Source: Bizionia sp. M204
GTDB taxonomy: Bacteria; Bacteroidota; Bacteroidia; Flavobacteriales; Flavobacteriaceae
Reading direction: 5' to 3'
Assembly: GCF_023205095.1 (NCBI RefSeq)
Contig: NZ_CP046242.1
Span: 981,001-1,045,000 of the forward strand
DNA: 64,000 nucleotides
Below, one piece after another: positions 36,201 to 45,632 of this stretch; position 1 is the first letter of the stretch, and each line of letters starts with the position of its first letter. The notes beneath the pieces are model-generated. The model ran no database searches. It saw only the letters and a list, made by a program, of their open reading frames with translations, and had not been told where the DNA came from. A program made the position numbers and the translations under genes.

Positions 36201-37995
36201 CCAAATTTTTGTAACTATTACACCTTATAATTCCATTGGAAACGCGACCGGTTGTGTAGAAGAAAGTTTTACCACAGAATTATTGCCGCCAATCTGTACA
36301 CAATTAACAACACCAGTAAATGGAAGCACAGTGGTTCCTGTTGCAACAGATTTGTTTTGGAACGCATCACCAACCGCCACGGGTTACATTTTATCTGTTG
36401 GAACCGCATCGGGCGGAACAGATATTGTAGATAATCTAGATGTGAATAATGTTACAACTTATAATTTACCAACAGATTTGCCTGCGGAAACAACTATTTT
36501 CGTTACTGTTTCACCATATAATTCATCAGGTACCAATTCAACTTGTTTTGAAGTGAGTTTCATAACCGAATTGCCTTTACCAACGTGTATTAATGTTGTT
36601 TTTCCTCTGTATCAAGCTACAAACGTTCCTGTTAATACTAATATTTCGTGGGCTGCTAGTGATTTTGCCACGGGATACACCATTAGTTTAGGAACAACAA
36701 CAGGAGCAACGGATATTCTTAATATAACCGATGTAGGGAATGTAACCACTTACAGTCCGCTAGTTGATTTACCTAGTAATACTACTATTTTTGTAACCAT
36801 TGGCGCGTATAATGGCACAGGAAGTACTGTTTGCGGTGATGATCAATTTACTACAGAAGATTTAAATGTAAATTGTGTGTCATTAACAACCCCACTAAAT
36901 AATGCTACAAATGTCTCCTTATTAACAAATCTAACATGGAATCCCGATGTTCATGCAGAAGGCTATATGTTGACGGTTGGCTCATCGCCTGGTGGAACTG
37001 ATATAGCAAATAATTTGGATGTTGGGAATGTTACCACTTACACTTTTCCAGCCGAACTGCCACAAAACCAACAAATATTTGTCACCATTCAACCTTATAA
37101 TTTTATAGGAATTGCAACCGGATGTGCGGAAGAACGTTTTTTAACGGAATTACTAATACCAGATTGTACAAGTTTAAATTCACCCCAAAATAATGAAACT
37201 CAAGTGCCAATTAACACAACACTTTCTTGGTTGCCAACAGATAATACAACTGGATATATAATTTCTGCGGGAACCTCACCATTTGGCGCGGAATTACTAA
37301 ATAATGTGGATGTGGGTAATTCAACAAGTTATAATTTCAATTCAGATTTGCCTAGTAATACCATAATCTATGTTGTTATTACACCTTACAATGAAGCAGG
37401 ACCGGCTACGAGTTGTAACGAGGTGTCTTTTACTACAGAAGAAGTTATTCCATTATGTACGGAATTAATTATGCCATATTCAGGCGAAATAGATGTTTTA
37501 GAAAATTCAAGCATATCCTGGATCGCCGTTAATAATGCAACGGGTTATGTTTTAAATATTGGAAAGGTTTCTGGGGTAGCTAATTTAGTTTCCAATGAAG
37601 ATGTTGGAAACACCACAACCTATAATCCAACAACTAATTGGCCAGAAGGAGAAACCATTTACATTTCCATTACGCCTTATAATAATGTTGGAGTAGGTGT
37701 TGCTTGTAATGAACAATCATTTACTATTATAAACCGCGATATTATTACACCAGCATTTTTTACACCAAATGGAGATGGTCAGAATGATGTTTGGCGGGTT
37801 GCCGATTTGCAAAACGAAATAAAACAGATTACTATTTTTGATCGTTATGGAAAATTAATTAAGCAACTTCATAATAGGTCTGCAGGTTGGGATGGTACAT
37901 TTAGAGGGATTGAACAACCAACCAGTGACTATTGGTTTCTCATGGAATTACATTCTGGCGAACAACGACGTGGCCATTTCACATTAAAACGCTAA
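33202..37995 (+). pseudogene. Giant LRR/FnIII-like T9SS type B protein broken by one stop codon
   Basis: Two stretches in the same frame, 33202-34155 and 34156-37995, make one protein of about 1597 codons interrupted by TAA at 34153-34155. The local repeat reads DVTQN, so CAA (Gln) to TAA is the likely change. The protein has a signal peptide (LLYLFLLFGIFCTTIFSQ), leucine-rich repeats rich in LDLTQN/DIS units (to about 34800), nine FnIII-like repeats and a C-terminal type B T9SS domain (PAFFTPNGDGQNDVWRV...IFDRYGKLI...GWDGTFRG). As read, the N-terminal fragment would lack its sorting signal. Suppression or a sequencing error cannot be excluded. Confidence 0.85.
35122..37731 (+). repeat. Nine tandem FnIII-like repeats with paired cysteines
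   Basis: Nine repeats of about 97 residues share an opening Cys (xCTxLxxP), SW, ATGYILTVGTTSGGIDI, DVGNVTSYN, LP, IFVTITPYN and a closing Cys before E-SFTTE. One Cys at each end of every repeat suggests one disulfide per domain. The repeats are clearly diverged at DNA level, so expansion is not recent. Confidence 0.85.
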
Positions 37996-38205
37996 AATCC
38001 AACATATAATACTTTAACAAATACTTGTTACACTTTTAGTTTAGAAAGCCTACTTTTACCGTATAAATTATTTAGACTGTCTTCTTTTTTAAGATCCCTC
38101 TTTATCTTAATCAATCCTTTACTTTCTTCATTTCTTTACAGAACCAAAAGGACACATGGTGTGTGCTTTTAAAATAACAGTGTACCAAATCATAATATAA
38201 GTTTC

Positions 38206-39306
38206 ATGGAAAATCCAAAGTTTTCACGAGTAGCTGATAACGATTTTTCAAAAACGTTACGTCGTCGCGTCAATCTATATTTCAAAACAAACAAATTAAG
38301 TAAAAAAGCAAATACCACCATGGTGACTAAAACCGTTGTGATGCTATCCTTGTTTTTTATTCCCTTAATTTTACTGTCTACGGGCTTGGTTACACAAACT
38401 TGGGTGCTTTTTTCACTCTATATTATTTGTGGTTTTGGTATGTCTGGGATAGGTATGGGAGTTATGCATGATGCCATACATGGTGCATATTCTAAAAATA
38501 AAACTATTAATAGATTGTTGGGGTATACGTTTAACATGATAGGTGCCAATGCAACCGTTTGGAAAATTCAGCACAATGTTCTTCATCATACGTACACTAA
38601 TATAGATCATGCCGACGACGATATTAACACACCTTTTTTCTTACGCTTTTCCCCAAATGGCGAACATCATAAATCTCAAAGATTTCAACATATATACATC
38701 TGGTTCTTTTACGGAATTTCAACTATATTTTGGATAACGGCTAAAGATTTTGTGCGCTTAACACGTTACAAAAACATGGGGCTTTTAAATAATGATCAAA
38801 ATTATCAGAAGGAAATTACAAAAGTAATTGCTTGGAAAATTTTTTACTATTCATACGCTTTGGTACTACCCATGATTATAGTACCTTTGTCATGGTGGGT
38901 CATTTTGCTAGGCTTTTTAAGTATGCATCTCGTAACCGGGATCATGGTGAGTATCGTGTTTCAAATAGCTCATATAATGCCTGAAACGGATTTTCCATTA
39001 CCTAATGAGCACGGAATGATGACAAATGAGTGGTATCGTCATCAATTTGCAACAACAAGTAACTTTGCTCCAAAAAGCAAGTTGTTATTTTGGATTATAG
39101 GTGGTTTAAATTATCAGGTAGAGCACCATGTGCTTCCAGACGTTTGTCATGTTCATTATAAGGCGTTAAGCCCCATAGTGGCGCAAACAGCCAAGGAATT
39201 TGGAATGACATACCACGTTAAAAAGAGTATCTTTCAAGCGATTGTAGATCATACCAAAATGCTTCGGTCTCTTGGTAGAAATGAACCAGAATACAAAGCG
39301 GCTTAA
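38206..39306 (+). CDS. Acyl-lipid/fatty acid desaturase with fused-box pattern
   Basis: This 366-residue integral membrane di-iron desaturase has three His boxes: HDAIH, HNVLHH and QVEHH, the last typical of front-end or omega-type acyl-lipid desaturases. Several transmembrane segments flank the boxes. The N-terminus has no cytochrome b5 domain. It precedes a cold-shock gene by 36 bases, and a second desaturase lies just beyond, so it may serve membrane adjustment to cold. Substrate and double-bond position are unknown. Confidence 0.9.
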   Translation: MENPKFSRVADNDFSKTLRRRVNLYFKTNKLSKKANTTMVTKTVVMLSLFFIPLILLSTGLVTQTWVLFSLYIICGFGMSGIGMGVMHDAIHGAYSKNKTINRLLGYTFNMIGANATVWKIQHNVLHHTYTNIDHADDDINTPFFLRFSPNGEHHKSQRFQHIYIWFFYGISTIFWITAKDFVRLTRYKNMGLLNNDQNYQKEITKVIAWKIFYYSYALVLPMIIVPLSWWVILLGFLSMHLVTGIMVSIVFQIAHIMPETDFPLPNEHGMMTNEWYRHQFATTSNFAPKSKLLFWIIGGLNYQVEHHVLPDVCHVHYKALSPIVAQTAKEFGMTYHVKKSIFQAIVDHTKMLRSLGRNEPEYKAA

Positions 39307-39342
39307 AAACAGTATATAACGAAATTAAAATTACGATTACGC

Positions 39343-39621
39343 ATGTTTAAAAAATGGATTAATAAATTATTTAATACGGGTTCAGCTGAAACATCACAAG
39401 CTGGAAGTACTAAATCAGGATCAACTAAAGAAGGTACTGTTAAGTTTTTCAATAGAACAAAAGGATTTGGTTTTATAAATGTAAATGGAACCGATGAAGA
39501 AATCTTCGTTCACAAATCAAACCTTATTGATAAAATAAAAAAGTCTGATAAAGTGACCTTTAAAATTGAAAAAGGGGATAGAGGATTAACGGCTACAAAC
39601 GTTAAACGTTTTAAAAAATAA
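39343..39621 (+). CDS. Cold-shock domain protein with N-terminal extension
   Basis: The C-terminal 62 residues are a cold-shock domain (EGTVKFFNRTKGFGFINVNG with RNP-1-like KGFGFI, then EEIFVHKSNL). The first 30 residues (MFKKWINKLF then a Ser/Thr/Gly-rich linker) are extra compared with CspA and could form a short amphipathic helix. The protein probably binds single-stranded RNA or DNA. It follows the desaturase gene in the same direction and is closed by a terminator. Confidence 0.92.
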   Translation: MFKKWINKLFNTGSAETSQAGSTKSGSTKEGTVKFFNRTKGFGFINVNGTDEEIFVHKSNLIDKIKKSDKVTFKIEKGDRGLTATNVKRFKK

Positions 39622-39636
39622 TATCGTTTTACAATT

Positions 39637-39665
39637 AAAAACCATCCGAATCGGATGGTTTTTTT
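39637..39665 (+). terminator. Terminator after the cold-shock gene
   Basis: A 12-base stem (AAAAACCATCCG at 39637-39648 with CGGATGGTTTTT at 39652-39663), an AAT loop and a T run. The A-rich arm makes it usable from both strands, serving the convergent desaturase gene too. Confidence 0.88.
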
Positions 39666-39713
39666 ATGCTATTAATTGTTTTAATATTTGTAATAAAGTC
39701 TTTAAAATTAGGC

Positions 39714-40454
39714 TTATTTTTTGATTGGAATTGGTTTTAATTCAATAATTCCAACGGCATCCAATACACGAATTATAAGATATGTCATATCAATCTCATA
39801 CCATTTTACACCAAAATTAGCACGACTTGCAAACTTGTGGTGATTATTATGATAACCTTCTCCCATCATTAGAAAATCAAAACGGAAAAGGTTTTTGCTG
39901 GTGTTTTTCATTTTAAAATTTACATAACCATAAATATGCCCAAACCAGTTGATAATGACACCATGAATAGGCGCCATTAAAAATGTTATCGGCAAAAGCA
40001 ACCATTGCCACCAAGCGGTTGCAAAGAACACAAAGAACAAGGTGTATAAGCTAATCCATAATAATCTAGAAAATCTTGAACTAGCAAAAGTATCAAAAGA
40101 CTTCCATTGTGGTACGTTTTTGGTAAACCGTGGATCTACGGCAATTCGTTCTTGATTTATATCTTGATATATAGTTTTGGTTTTCCACATCATGGCAAAC
40201 ATATTGTCATCATACGATGGCGAATGTGGGTCTTGCTCCGTATCTGTGTAGGCATGGTGCATACGATGCATGATACCATAACCATAGGCGCTTAAGTAAC
40301 TAGAACCTTGGAAAATCCAAGTTAAAACAAAGGTAATGCGTTCCATGGTTTTGGACATAGTAAAAACTTGGTGTGCTGCATAACGATGTAAGAAGAAAGA
40401 CTGAAAAAATAAGCCACCATACCAAAGCACTAAAACGAAAATAACGACTGCCAT
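39714..40454 (-). CDS. Acyl-CoA desaturase (stearoyl-CoA delta-9 type)
   Basis: This 246-residue membrane di-iron desaturase has the delta-9 acyl-CoA pattern: HRYAAH, HRMHHAYTDTEQDPH and GEGYHNNHH. It has fewer transmembrane segments and a shorter length than the desaturase at 38206, so the two are from different subfamilies. It has its own promoter and is convergent with the cold-shock gene. Confidence 0.92.
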   Translation of the reverse strand: MAVVIFVLVLWYGGLFFQSFFLHRYAAHQVFTMSKTMERITFVLTWIFQGSSYLSAYGYGIMHRMHHAYTDTEQDPHSPSYDDNMFAMMWKTKTIYQDINQERIAVDPRFTKNVPQWKSFDTFASSRFSRLLWISLYTLFFVFFATAWWQWLLLPITFLMAPIHGVIINWFGHIYGYVNFKMKNTSKNLFRFDFLMMGEGYHNNHHKFASRANFGVKWYEIDMTYLIIRVLDAVGIIELKPIPIKK

Positions 40455-40465
40455 ATCTTTTTTTG

Positions 40466-40496
40466 CAAAGATAATTTGTGGTCAGGTGTTAAACAA
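40466..40496 (-). promoter_or_regulatory. Promoter of the delta-9 desaturase
   Basis: On the minus strand, TTG (40494-40496), a 20-base spacer and TATCTTTG (40466-40473). The expected transcript start is only a few bases from the ATG at 40454, so the mRNA leader would be very short. Confidence 0.6.
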
Positions 40497-40585
40497 TGAA
40501 CCTAAATTAAGAAACCTATGTTTTGGGTGCAGTAATAACAGGAAATAAGCCAATCCAATAAGTGAAATTTCAAAAATAATTAAGC

Positions 40586-41155
40586 TTAAATACGTTTCCG
40601 AATGCGGCTTAATGCTTGAGGCGTAACACCAATATAAGAGCTTATATATTTTAAAGGGACTTCTTTTAGTAACTCTGGTCGTTCCTTAAATAATTTCAAA
40701 TAGCGTTCTTCGGCTGTTAGGTTTAACAAGTGTTGCTCGCGTCTGGATTTGATTAAAAACAAACGTTCAGCAGTTAGCCTACCAATTAAATTTCCAATTT
40801 GGGTGTTTTTGTAGACGTCTTGTAAATCGGCATAGCTCATACTTAAAAGTGTGGTGTCCGTTAAAGCTTGGAGCTCATAAGCTGAAGGAGATTGGGTTAA
40901 GAACGAATCATAAGCACTTACAAATTGATCCGTAAAACTGAAACCAAAGGTAATTTCTTTTTCAGGGTTTTCCTTTGGAATAAATAAACGTACTACACCA
41001 GACTCAATAAAAGAAATATGATTTTCTATGTCATGTAGCTTTAAAAAAATATGCTTTTTGGGAATTACACGACGCGTTAATTTAGATGTGAAAAATGCCC
41101 AATCTGCATCTGATATGGTTGCTATTTGTTCTAAATACGTTTTAATTTGTTGCAC
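40586..41155 (-). CDS. Crp/Fnr-family transcriptional regulator
   Basis: This 189-residue regulator has an N-terminal cyclic-nucleotide-binding-like beta roll (about 20-120; FIESGVVRLFI, EITFGFSFTDQFVSAYDSF) without the Arg/Ser phosphate cassette of true cAMP receptors, and a short C-terminal winged helix ending in PLKYISSYIGVTPQALSRIRKRI as the recognition helix. No Cys cluster for an iron-sulfur centre. Target genes are unknown; the divergent or neighbouring genes are candidates. Confidence 0.87.
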   Translation of the reverse strand: MQQIKTYLEQIATISDADWAFFTSKLTRRVIPKKHIFLKLHDIENHISFIESGVVRLFIPKENPEKEITFGFSFTDQFVSAYDSFLTQSPSAYELQALTDTTLLSMSYADLQDVYKNTQIGNLIGRLTAERLFLIKSRREQHLLNLTAEERYLKLFKERPELLKEVPLKYISSYIGVTPQALSRIRKRI

Positions 41156-41314
41156 CTATATTGCTTGTAAAAGTTGATTGGCGAAGGTAATAAATTTTGC
41201 ATGACGATATAATGTTTTTGCTTTATAGCGCCAATTATGTGTCTTAATTTCTACAAACAAAAAGGTCATCCAAAAACGGACGACCTCTTAACTACTTACT
41301 AAAATAAACTAAAC

Positions 41315-42121
41315 TTACTTTAAACTTTCCAGTATTTTTTCTGCCACTAATTCAGATGATGCCGGATTTTGACCTGTAATTAAATTACCATCCTGAACGG
41401 CATAAGCCGCCCAATCATCCTTTTTTGAATAGATTCCACCATTATTATTAAGCATATCTTCAACTAAAAAAGGTACCACATCAGTCAGACCAACAGCAGC
41501 TTCTTCTGTGTTGGTAAAACCAGTAACTTTTTTCCCTTTTACTAATGGGTTTCCATCTGTACCTTTTACACGTTTTAAAGCAGCAGGTGCGTGACATACA
41601 AAACCTATAGGTTTGGCTTGGCTATTAAATTTTTCGATTAGTGCAATAGATGTTTCATCATTTGCTAAATCCCATAAAGGACCATGTCCGCCTGGATAAA
41701 ATACAGCGTCAAAATCATCTGGATTCATATCGGATAATTTCTGTGTGTTCGCAATTCGTGCCTTGGCTTCCTCATCTTTATCAAAACGTTTGGTGGCTTC
41801 TGTAGCAGCATCTGGCGTATCACTACTTGGATCAATAGGAGCAGCACCACCTTTTGGTGTTGCAATAGTTATGGTTGCACCTTTATCTAATAACGTGTAA
41901 TAAGGGCTTGCAAATTCTTCAACCCAAAATCCTGTTTTCTTTCCGGTATCTCCTAATTTATCGTGAGATGTTAATACAAATAATATATTCATAGTTTTTT
42001 CTTTTTTACTGTTTAATGGTTCTTCAAAAACGCTTTCAGAAGTATTTTTTATTTTGCTGTCTTTACAGCTTGAAACTGTAAGAATGGTTAGCACAAATGC
42101 GACGGTTTGAATAAGTTTCAT
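41315..42121 (-). CDS. DJ-1/PfpI-family lipoprotein (Hsp31-like)
   Basis: The 268-residue protein begins with a lipoprotein signal (LTILTVSSC lipobox, Cys19), so unlike most DJ-1 proteins it should be anchored outside the cytoplasm. The class I amidotransferase-like core has ITIATPKGG, YPGGHGPLWDL and the nucleophile elbow GFVCHAPAAL. Hsp31-type members act as glyoxalase or deglycase-like enzymes or chaperones. It is the last gene of the TetR-headed operon, eight bases after the alcohol dehydrogenase gene, consistent with carbonyl detoxification. Confidence 0.85.
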   Translation of the reverse strand: MKLIQTVAFVLTILTVSSCKDSKIKNTSESVFEEPLNSKKEKTMNILFVLTSHDKLGDTGKKTGFWVEEFASPYYTLLDKGATITIATPKGGAAPIDPSSDTPDAATEATKRFDKDEEAKARIANTQKLSDMNPDDFDAVFYPGGHGPLWDLANDETSIALIEKFNSQAKPIGFVCHAPAALKRVKGTDGNPLVKGKKVTGFTNTEEAAVGLTDVVPFLVEDMLNNNGGIYSKKDDWAAYAVQDGNLITGQNPASSELVAEKILESLK

Positions 42122-42129
42122 TTGTAAAA

Positions 42130-43290
42130 CTAGTAAGCCATTTTTACAATTTTTTCCACCTTGTCTGGAGATAAGGATTGGTGTTCACCTAATCCTAACC
42201 AACCACGATCCGTGAATCGTTGCGATATGGTTTCTGCAGTACCTTCAAAGTCTTTGGTATAATCAGAGAGTTTGGTATTAATTCCCAAAGCATGAAAAAA
42301 TGCGACAGTTTTTTCAATAGCTAAATATGCAATGTCATCTGTGTTGCCTTCTGTAATATTCCAAACACGTTCGCCATATTGTGCTAATTTGTCTTTTTTC
42401 GCTTCAAAATTATACTTGTAATGACTTGGTGCAATAACGGCGAGAGTCCGTGCATGGTCTATGCCAAATAAAGCGGTTAACTCATGGCCAATGGCATGAA
42501 CTGCCCAATCTGTAGGAACACCTTTTTGAATGAGTCCGTTTAAGGCCATTGTACAGCTCCACATGAAATTTGAAGCTGCTTGATAATCTGTTGGATCTTT
42601 CAATACCTTTGGAGCGACCTCTATAATGGTTTGCATAATACTTTCAGCAAAACGATCTTGTAATAACGCACCACTAGGATAGGTCATATATTGTTCTAAA
42701 ACATGTGTGAAGGCATCTGCTAAACCATTAGCCAATTGGCGCTCAGGAATAGAGGTTATAACCTGTGGATCCAAAATGGAAAACTCTGGAAATAAGCCAG
42801 GACCACCCATGCTTAATTTTTCTTTCGTTTCAGCTCGGGTAATTACGGCACCTGAATTCATTTCAGAACCGGTTGCAGGTAGGGTTAAAACCGTACCAAA
42901 TGGCAAGCCTTTTTCGGTTCTAATATTATCGGCTAAAATATCCCAAGGTGTAAGACCTTCATATAAGCCCGCAGCTGATAAAAATTTAGTACCATCAATT
43001 ACGGAACCACCACCAACAGCTATTAAAAAGTTGATATTTTCTGTTTTAATAATTTCCAATGCTTCCAATAAAACAGCATATTCTGGATTGGCAGGGATGC
43101 CACCAAATTCAATAACGGTTGCATTACCCAATGCTGCTTTTACTTGATTATAAATACCGTTTTTCTTAATACTTCCGCCACCATACAAGAGCAGAATTTT
43201 AGCGTTTTCAGGTATTTCGTTCTCTAATTTTTTGATACTATCCTTTCCAAATATAATTTTGGTCGGGTTTTTAAATTCAAAATTGTTCAT
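42130..43290 (-). CDS. Iron-containing alcohol dehydrogenase (YqhD/BDH type)
   Basis: This 386-residue group III alcohol dehydrogenase has GGGSIKKNG and AVGGGSVIDGTKF for the nucleotide, and metal ligands in GLADAFTHVLEQY (Asp, His) and VHAIGHELTALFGIDHARTLA (two His). Relatives of the YqhD type reduce short-chain aldehydes with NADPH, which fits an aldehyde-protective role. It lies between the MDR oxidoreductase (27-base gap) and the DJ-1-like gene (8 bases). Confidence 0.92.
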   Translation of the reverse strand: MNNFEFKNPTKIIFGKDSIKKLENEIPENAKILLLYGGGSIKKNGIYNQVKAALGNATVIEFGGIPANPEYAVLLEALEIIKTENINFLIAVGGGSVIDGTKFLSAAGLYEGLTPWDILADNIRTEKGLPFGTVLTLPATGSEMNSGAVITRAETKEKLSMGGPGLFPEFSILDPQVITSIPERQLANGLADAFTHVLEQYMTYPSGALLQDRFAESIMQTIIEVAPKVLKDPTDYQAASNFMWSCTMALNGLIQKGVPTDWAVHAIGHELTALFGIDHARTLAVIAPSHYKYNFEAKKDKLAQYGERVWNITEGNTDDIAYLAIEKTVAFFHALGINTKLSDYTKDFEGTAETISQRFTDRGWLGLGEHQSLSPDKVEKIVKMAY

Positions 43291-43317
43291 AATATTTTTT
43301 TTATGTTTTTCTAAAAT

Positions 43318-44319
43318 TTAGATTTTAACAATCATTTTACCTTTGTTTTTACCTTCAAATAAATCGATAAAAGCTTTTGGAATGTTGTCGAAACCATCTA
43401 CTATTGTTTCTGTATAGGTAAGTTTTCCTTCGGATAACCATTCTGATAGTTGCTTCATGGCTTCAGGAAATTTTTCTGCATAATTCGAAACGATAAAGCC
43501 TTGCATGAGTGCGCTATTTTTAACTAGAAATGGTTGTACGCTTAAGCCTTTTGGCAATTCAGTGTTATTGTATACCGATATAGCGCCACAATTAATAATG
43601 CGTGCAAATTTGTTAATACTAAAGAATATAGCATCAGAAATTGGTCCTCCTACATTATCAAAATAAATATCCACGCCATCTGGAGCAGCTTCGGCTATTG
43701 CCGATTTCATATCGTCTGTTGTGTTATAATTAATACCTGCATCAAAACCAAATTTGGATTTTAGCATGTCAATCTTTTCATCTGTACCAGCTATACCAAC
43801 AACGCGTAATCCAAGGATTTTCCCTATCTGACCAACAACAGATCCAACGGCTCCTGCAGCTCCCGAAACGACTAATGTTTCGCCAGCTTGCGGTTTACCA
43901 ATTTGTGTTAATCCACAATAAGCTGTTAAACCGGTCATGCCTAAAATTCCTAAATATGCACTCAAGGGTGCTTTGTTAGCATCAACCTTTAAAAGATCTT
44001 CGCCCTTTGATATTTGTTGGGTTTTCCAATCCAACATACCTGAAACATAATCACCTTCCGAAAATTTGTCGTTTTTAGAGTCGATAACTTTGGCTACAAC
44101 ACCAGAGTGAATGGGTTTGTTCAATTCAAACGGAGGAACATAAGACTTGGCGTCACTCATGCGACCACGTAAATAAGGATCTACGGAAACGTATGCCGTT
44201 TCTAATAACATTTCACCAGAACTGATGGTTTCTTTTACGTCTTCTGTTATAAACTCGAAATCTGAAAGCGTTGGTTTGCCTTCAGGTCTATTTTTTAATA
44301 ATATGGTTTGTGTTTTCAT
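43318..44319 (-). CDS. NADP-dependent MDR oxidoreductase (CurA/leukotriene B4 dehydrogenase type)
   Basis: This 333-residue zinc-free medium-chain reductase has SVDPYLRGRMSDAKSYVPPF near the N-terminus and the Rossmann motif VSGAAGAVGSVVGQIGK, then YFDNVGG. This subfamily reduces alpha,beta-unsaturated ketones or aldehydes. It is 12 bases downstream of tetR, so repression by that TetR protein is likely. Confidence 0.9.
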   Translation of the reverse strand: MKTQTILLKNRPEGKPTLSDFEFITEDVKETISSGEMLLETAYVSVDPYLRGRMSDAKSYVPPFELNKPIHSGVVAKVIDSKNDKFSEGDYVSGMLDWKTQQISKGEDLLKVDANKAPLSAYLGILGMTGLTAYCGLTQIGKPQAGETLVVSGAAGAVGSVVGQIGKILGLRVVGIAGTDEKIDMLKSKFGFDAGINYNTTDDMKSAIAEAAPDGVDIYFDNVGGPISDAIFFSINKFARIINCGAISVYNNTELPKGLSVQPFLVKNSALMQGFIVSNYAEKFPEAMKQLSEWLSEGKLTYTETIVDGFDNIPKAFIDLFEGKNKGKMIVKI

Positions 44320-44331
44320 TATATGATAATT

Positions 44332-44925
44332 TTATATGTTGTGTTCAATTGTTTTTATACTGCTCCAAGCCGATTGAAAAGCTGCATCTATTTGTGTCTG
44401 GTCGAGTTGAAAATTACCACGCTTTTGTGCCATCATTAAAAAGGATAATGGATTAATAGCATAGGCATATAATATATAGTTGGATAGAGGCTTTATAACA
44501 CCTTCTTGCTTTCCACGTTCCCAAAGGTCGAGTAGGGGTTGTAAATGTTTAATCCCTTGTTGCACACTAGGTTCGTCAATCATGGGTGTGTTATCACATT
44601 GCGCTAAAAACATGGCTTTGTCAAGTTCGGTCTGTTTAAATTCGGCTATGCGTTTCCAAATGGTTTCAAATCCAGATTCAACAGAAACTTCATCACTATA
44701 GGTAGCAAAGGCAAAATCCGTATATGCGGCTTTTACTTCTAAATAGGTTTTATTAACCAAATCCTGTTTGTTTTCAAAATAGAGGTAAATAGTTGCTGGC
44801 GATACATTGGCCATCTTCGCTATTTTACTCATAGGCGTGGCGTGAAACCCATTATTATTTACTAACTCAATGGTAGCTTTAATAAGGGCGTTTCGTTTAT
44901 CGATACTTTTCTGAAGTTTTGCCAT
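44332..44925 (-). CDS. TetR/AcrR-family repressor
   Basis: This 197-residue regulator has an N-terminal helix-turn-helix (about 8-55; ALIKATIELVNNNGFHATPMSKIAKMANVSPATIYLYFENKQDL) and a helical ligand domain. It heads the operon of MDR reductase, alcohol dehydrogenase and DJ-1-like lipoprotein. A palindrome 34 bases before its ATG overlaps the promoter region, so it probably represses its own operon until a small ligand (perhaps a reactive aldehyde or enone) binds. Confidence 0.92.
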   Translation of the reverse strand: MAKLQKSIDKRNALIKATIELVNNNGFHATPMSKIAKMANVSPATIYLYFENKQDLVNKTYLEVKAAYTDFAFATYSDEVSVESGFETIWKRIAEFKQTELDKAMFLAQCDNTPMIDEPSVQQGIKHLQPLLDLWERGKQEGVIKPLSNYILYAYAINPLSFLMMAQKRGNFQLDQTQIDAAFQSAWSSIKTIEHNI

Positions 44926-44942
44926 GTTTTTTAATTCTTGTA

Positions 44943-44972
44943 CAAAGATAGATTAAAAAATGAATGTTCATT
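44943..44972 (-). promoter_or_regulatory. Operator and -7 element of the tetR operon
   Basis: On the minus strand TATCTTTG (44943-44950) matches TAnnTTTG. Just upstream, AATGAA-TG-TTCATT (44959-44972, written as the plus strand) is a 6-2-6 palindrome of the size bound by TetR proteins, sitting in the spacer where binding would block the promoter. No TTG at the proper distance is visible. Confidence 0.5.
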
Positions 44973-45079
44973 CTTTTTTAACAAATGTTTAGGTTTAATG
45001 ATTTAAGGTTGGGACAGGAATAAAAGGCGACTAACCATTAGGTAAAATAACGGTTAGCCGTAAACTTAGAATCAATTAA

Positions 45080-45116
45080 TTCTAAAAAAGGTCAATTCTA
45101 CAAGAATTGACCTTTT
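45080..45116 (-). terminator. Terminator after the cupin gene
   Basis: A 13-base stem (45086-45098 AAAAGGTCAATTC with 45104-45116 GAATTGACCTTTT) and a five-base loop, followed on the minus strand by a T run. It separates the cupin gene from the tetR operon. Confidence 0.85.
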
Positions 45117-45138
45117 AAATAATAGTTTGTATTTAAAT

Positions 45139-45477
45139 CTATTCAACCACACGCTCCACACGATTAACACTATCTGTTTTGGATAAAGATAAGCGCACAA
45201 TACAATCAGCGGTACATAACAAATCATGAGGAACATGGGCTTCTAAAGCAATTAAATCGCCTTTTTTTAATTGTAATTTTTCGCCATTAACGCCAAATTC
45301 TATGGCGCCTTCAAAAATAGAAACCACAATAGGAGCAGGTGCTTTATGTTCTTTCATAATTTGGCCTTTGCGCATGACAATTCTAATTTCTTTAGAGTGA
45401 TCGCTATCAAGTAGTACACTAATAGCAGGTTTATCTGTTTTATAAACCAATTGGTCTGTTATGGATGCTGTTTTCAT
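45139..45477 (-). CDS. Cupin-domain protein
   Basis: This 112-residue single cupin has RKGQIMKEHKAPAPIVVSIFEG and GDLIALEAHVPHDLL, giving His/Glu positions for a metal in a reduced form of the two cupin motifs (HxH is replaced by EHK). Function cannot be told from sequence: it may be a small-molecule enzyme or a sensor. It has an ideal Bacteroidota promoter with a leader of about 60 bases and its own terminator. Confidence 0.82.
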   Translation of the reverse strand: MKTASITDQLVYKTDKPAISVLLDSDHSKEIRIVMRKGQIMKEHKAPAPIVVSIFEGAIEFGVNGEKLQLKKGDLIALEAHVPHDLLCTADCIVRLSLSKTDSVNRVERVVE

Positions 45478-45544
45478 AAATGTATATTTAAAGATGGATG
45501 TTTGTTAATAAAATGTTGGCTATAGCTTTATTGTATTTGTTTCA

Positions 45545-45574
45545 CAAAGGTAAAGCATATTTAATAGCGGACAA
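45545..45574 (-). promoter_or_regulatory. Consensus promoter of the cupin gene
   Basis: On the minus strand TTG (45572-45574), exactly 19 bases, then TACCTTTG (45545-45552), an ideal match to the Bacteroidota sigma-factor consensus TTG-N19-TAnnTTTG. Confidence 0.75.
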
Positions 45575-45632
45575 AAATATCCGAGATAAAATATGCTTTT
45601 CTGATATTCCTAGATTTTAAGATAAAAATTTA

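Noticed and set aside
35122-37731. Repeats as a satellite or mobile element
   Set aside because: The array is one continuous coding frame of diverged FnIII-like domains.
42707-43147. 146-residue plus-strand frame inside the alcohol dehydrogenase gene
   Set aside because: The opposite strand encodes a clear enzyme with all metal ligands; the long shadow frame follows from its codon use.
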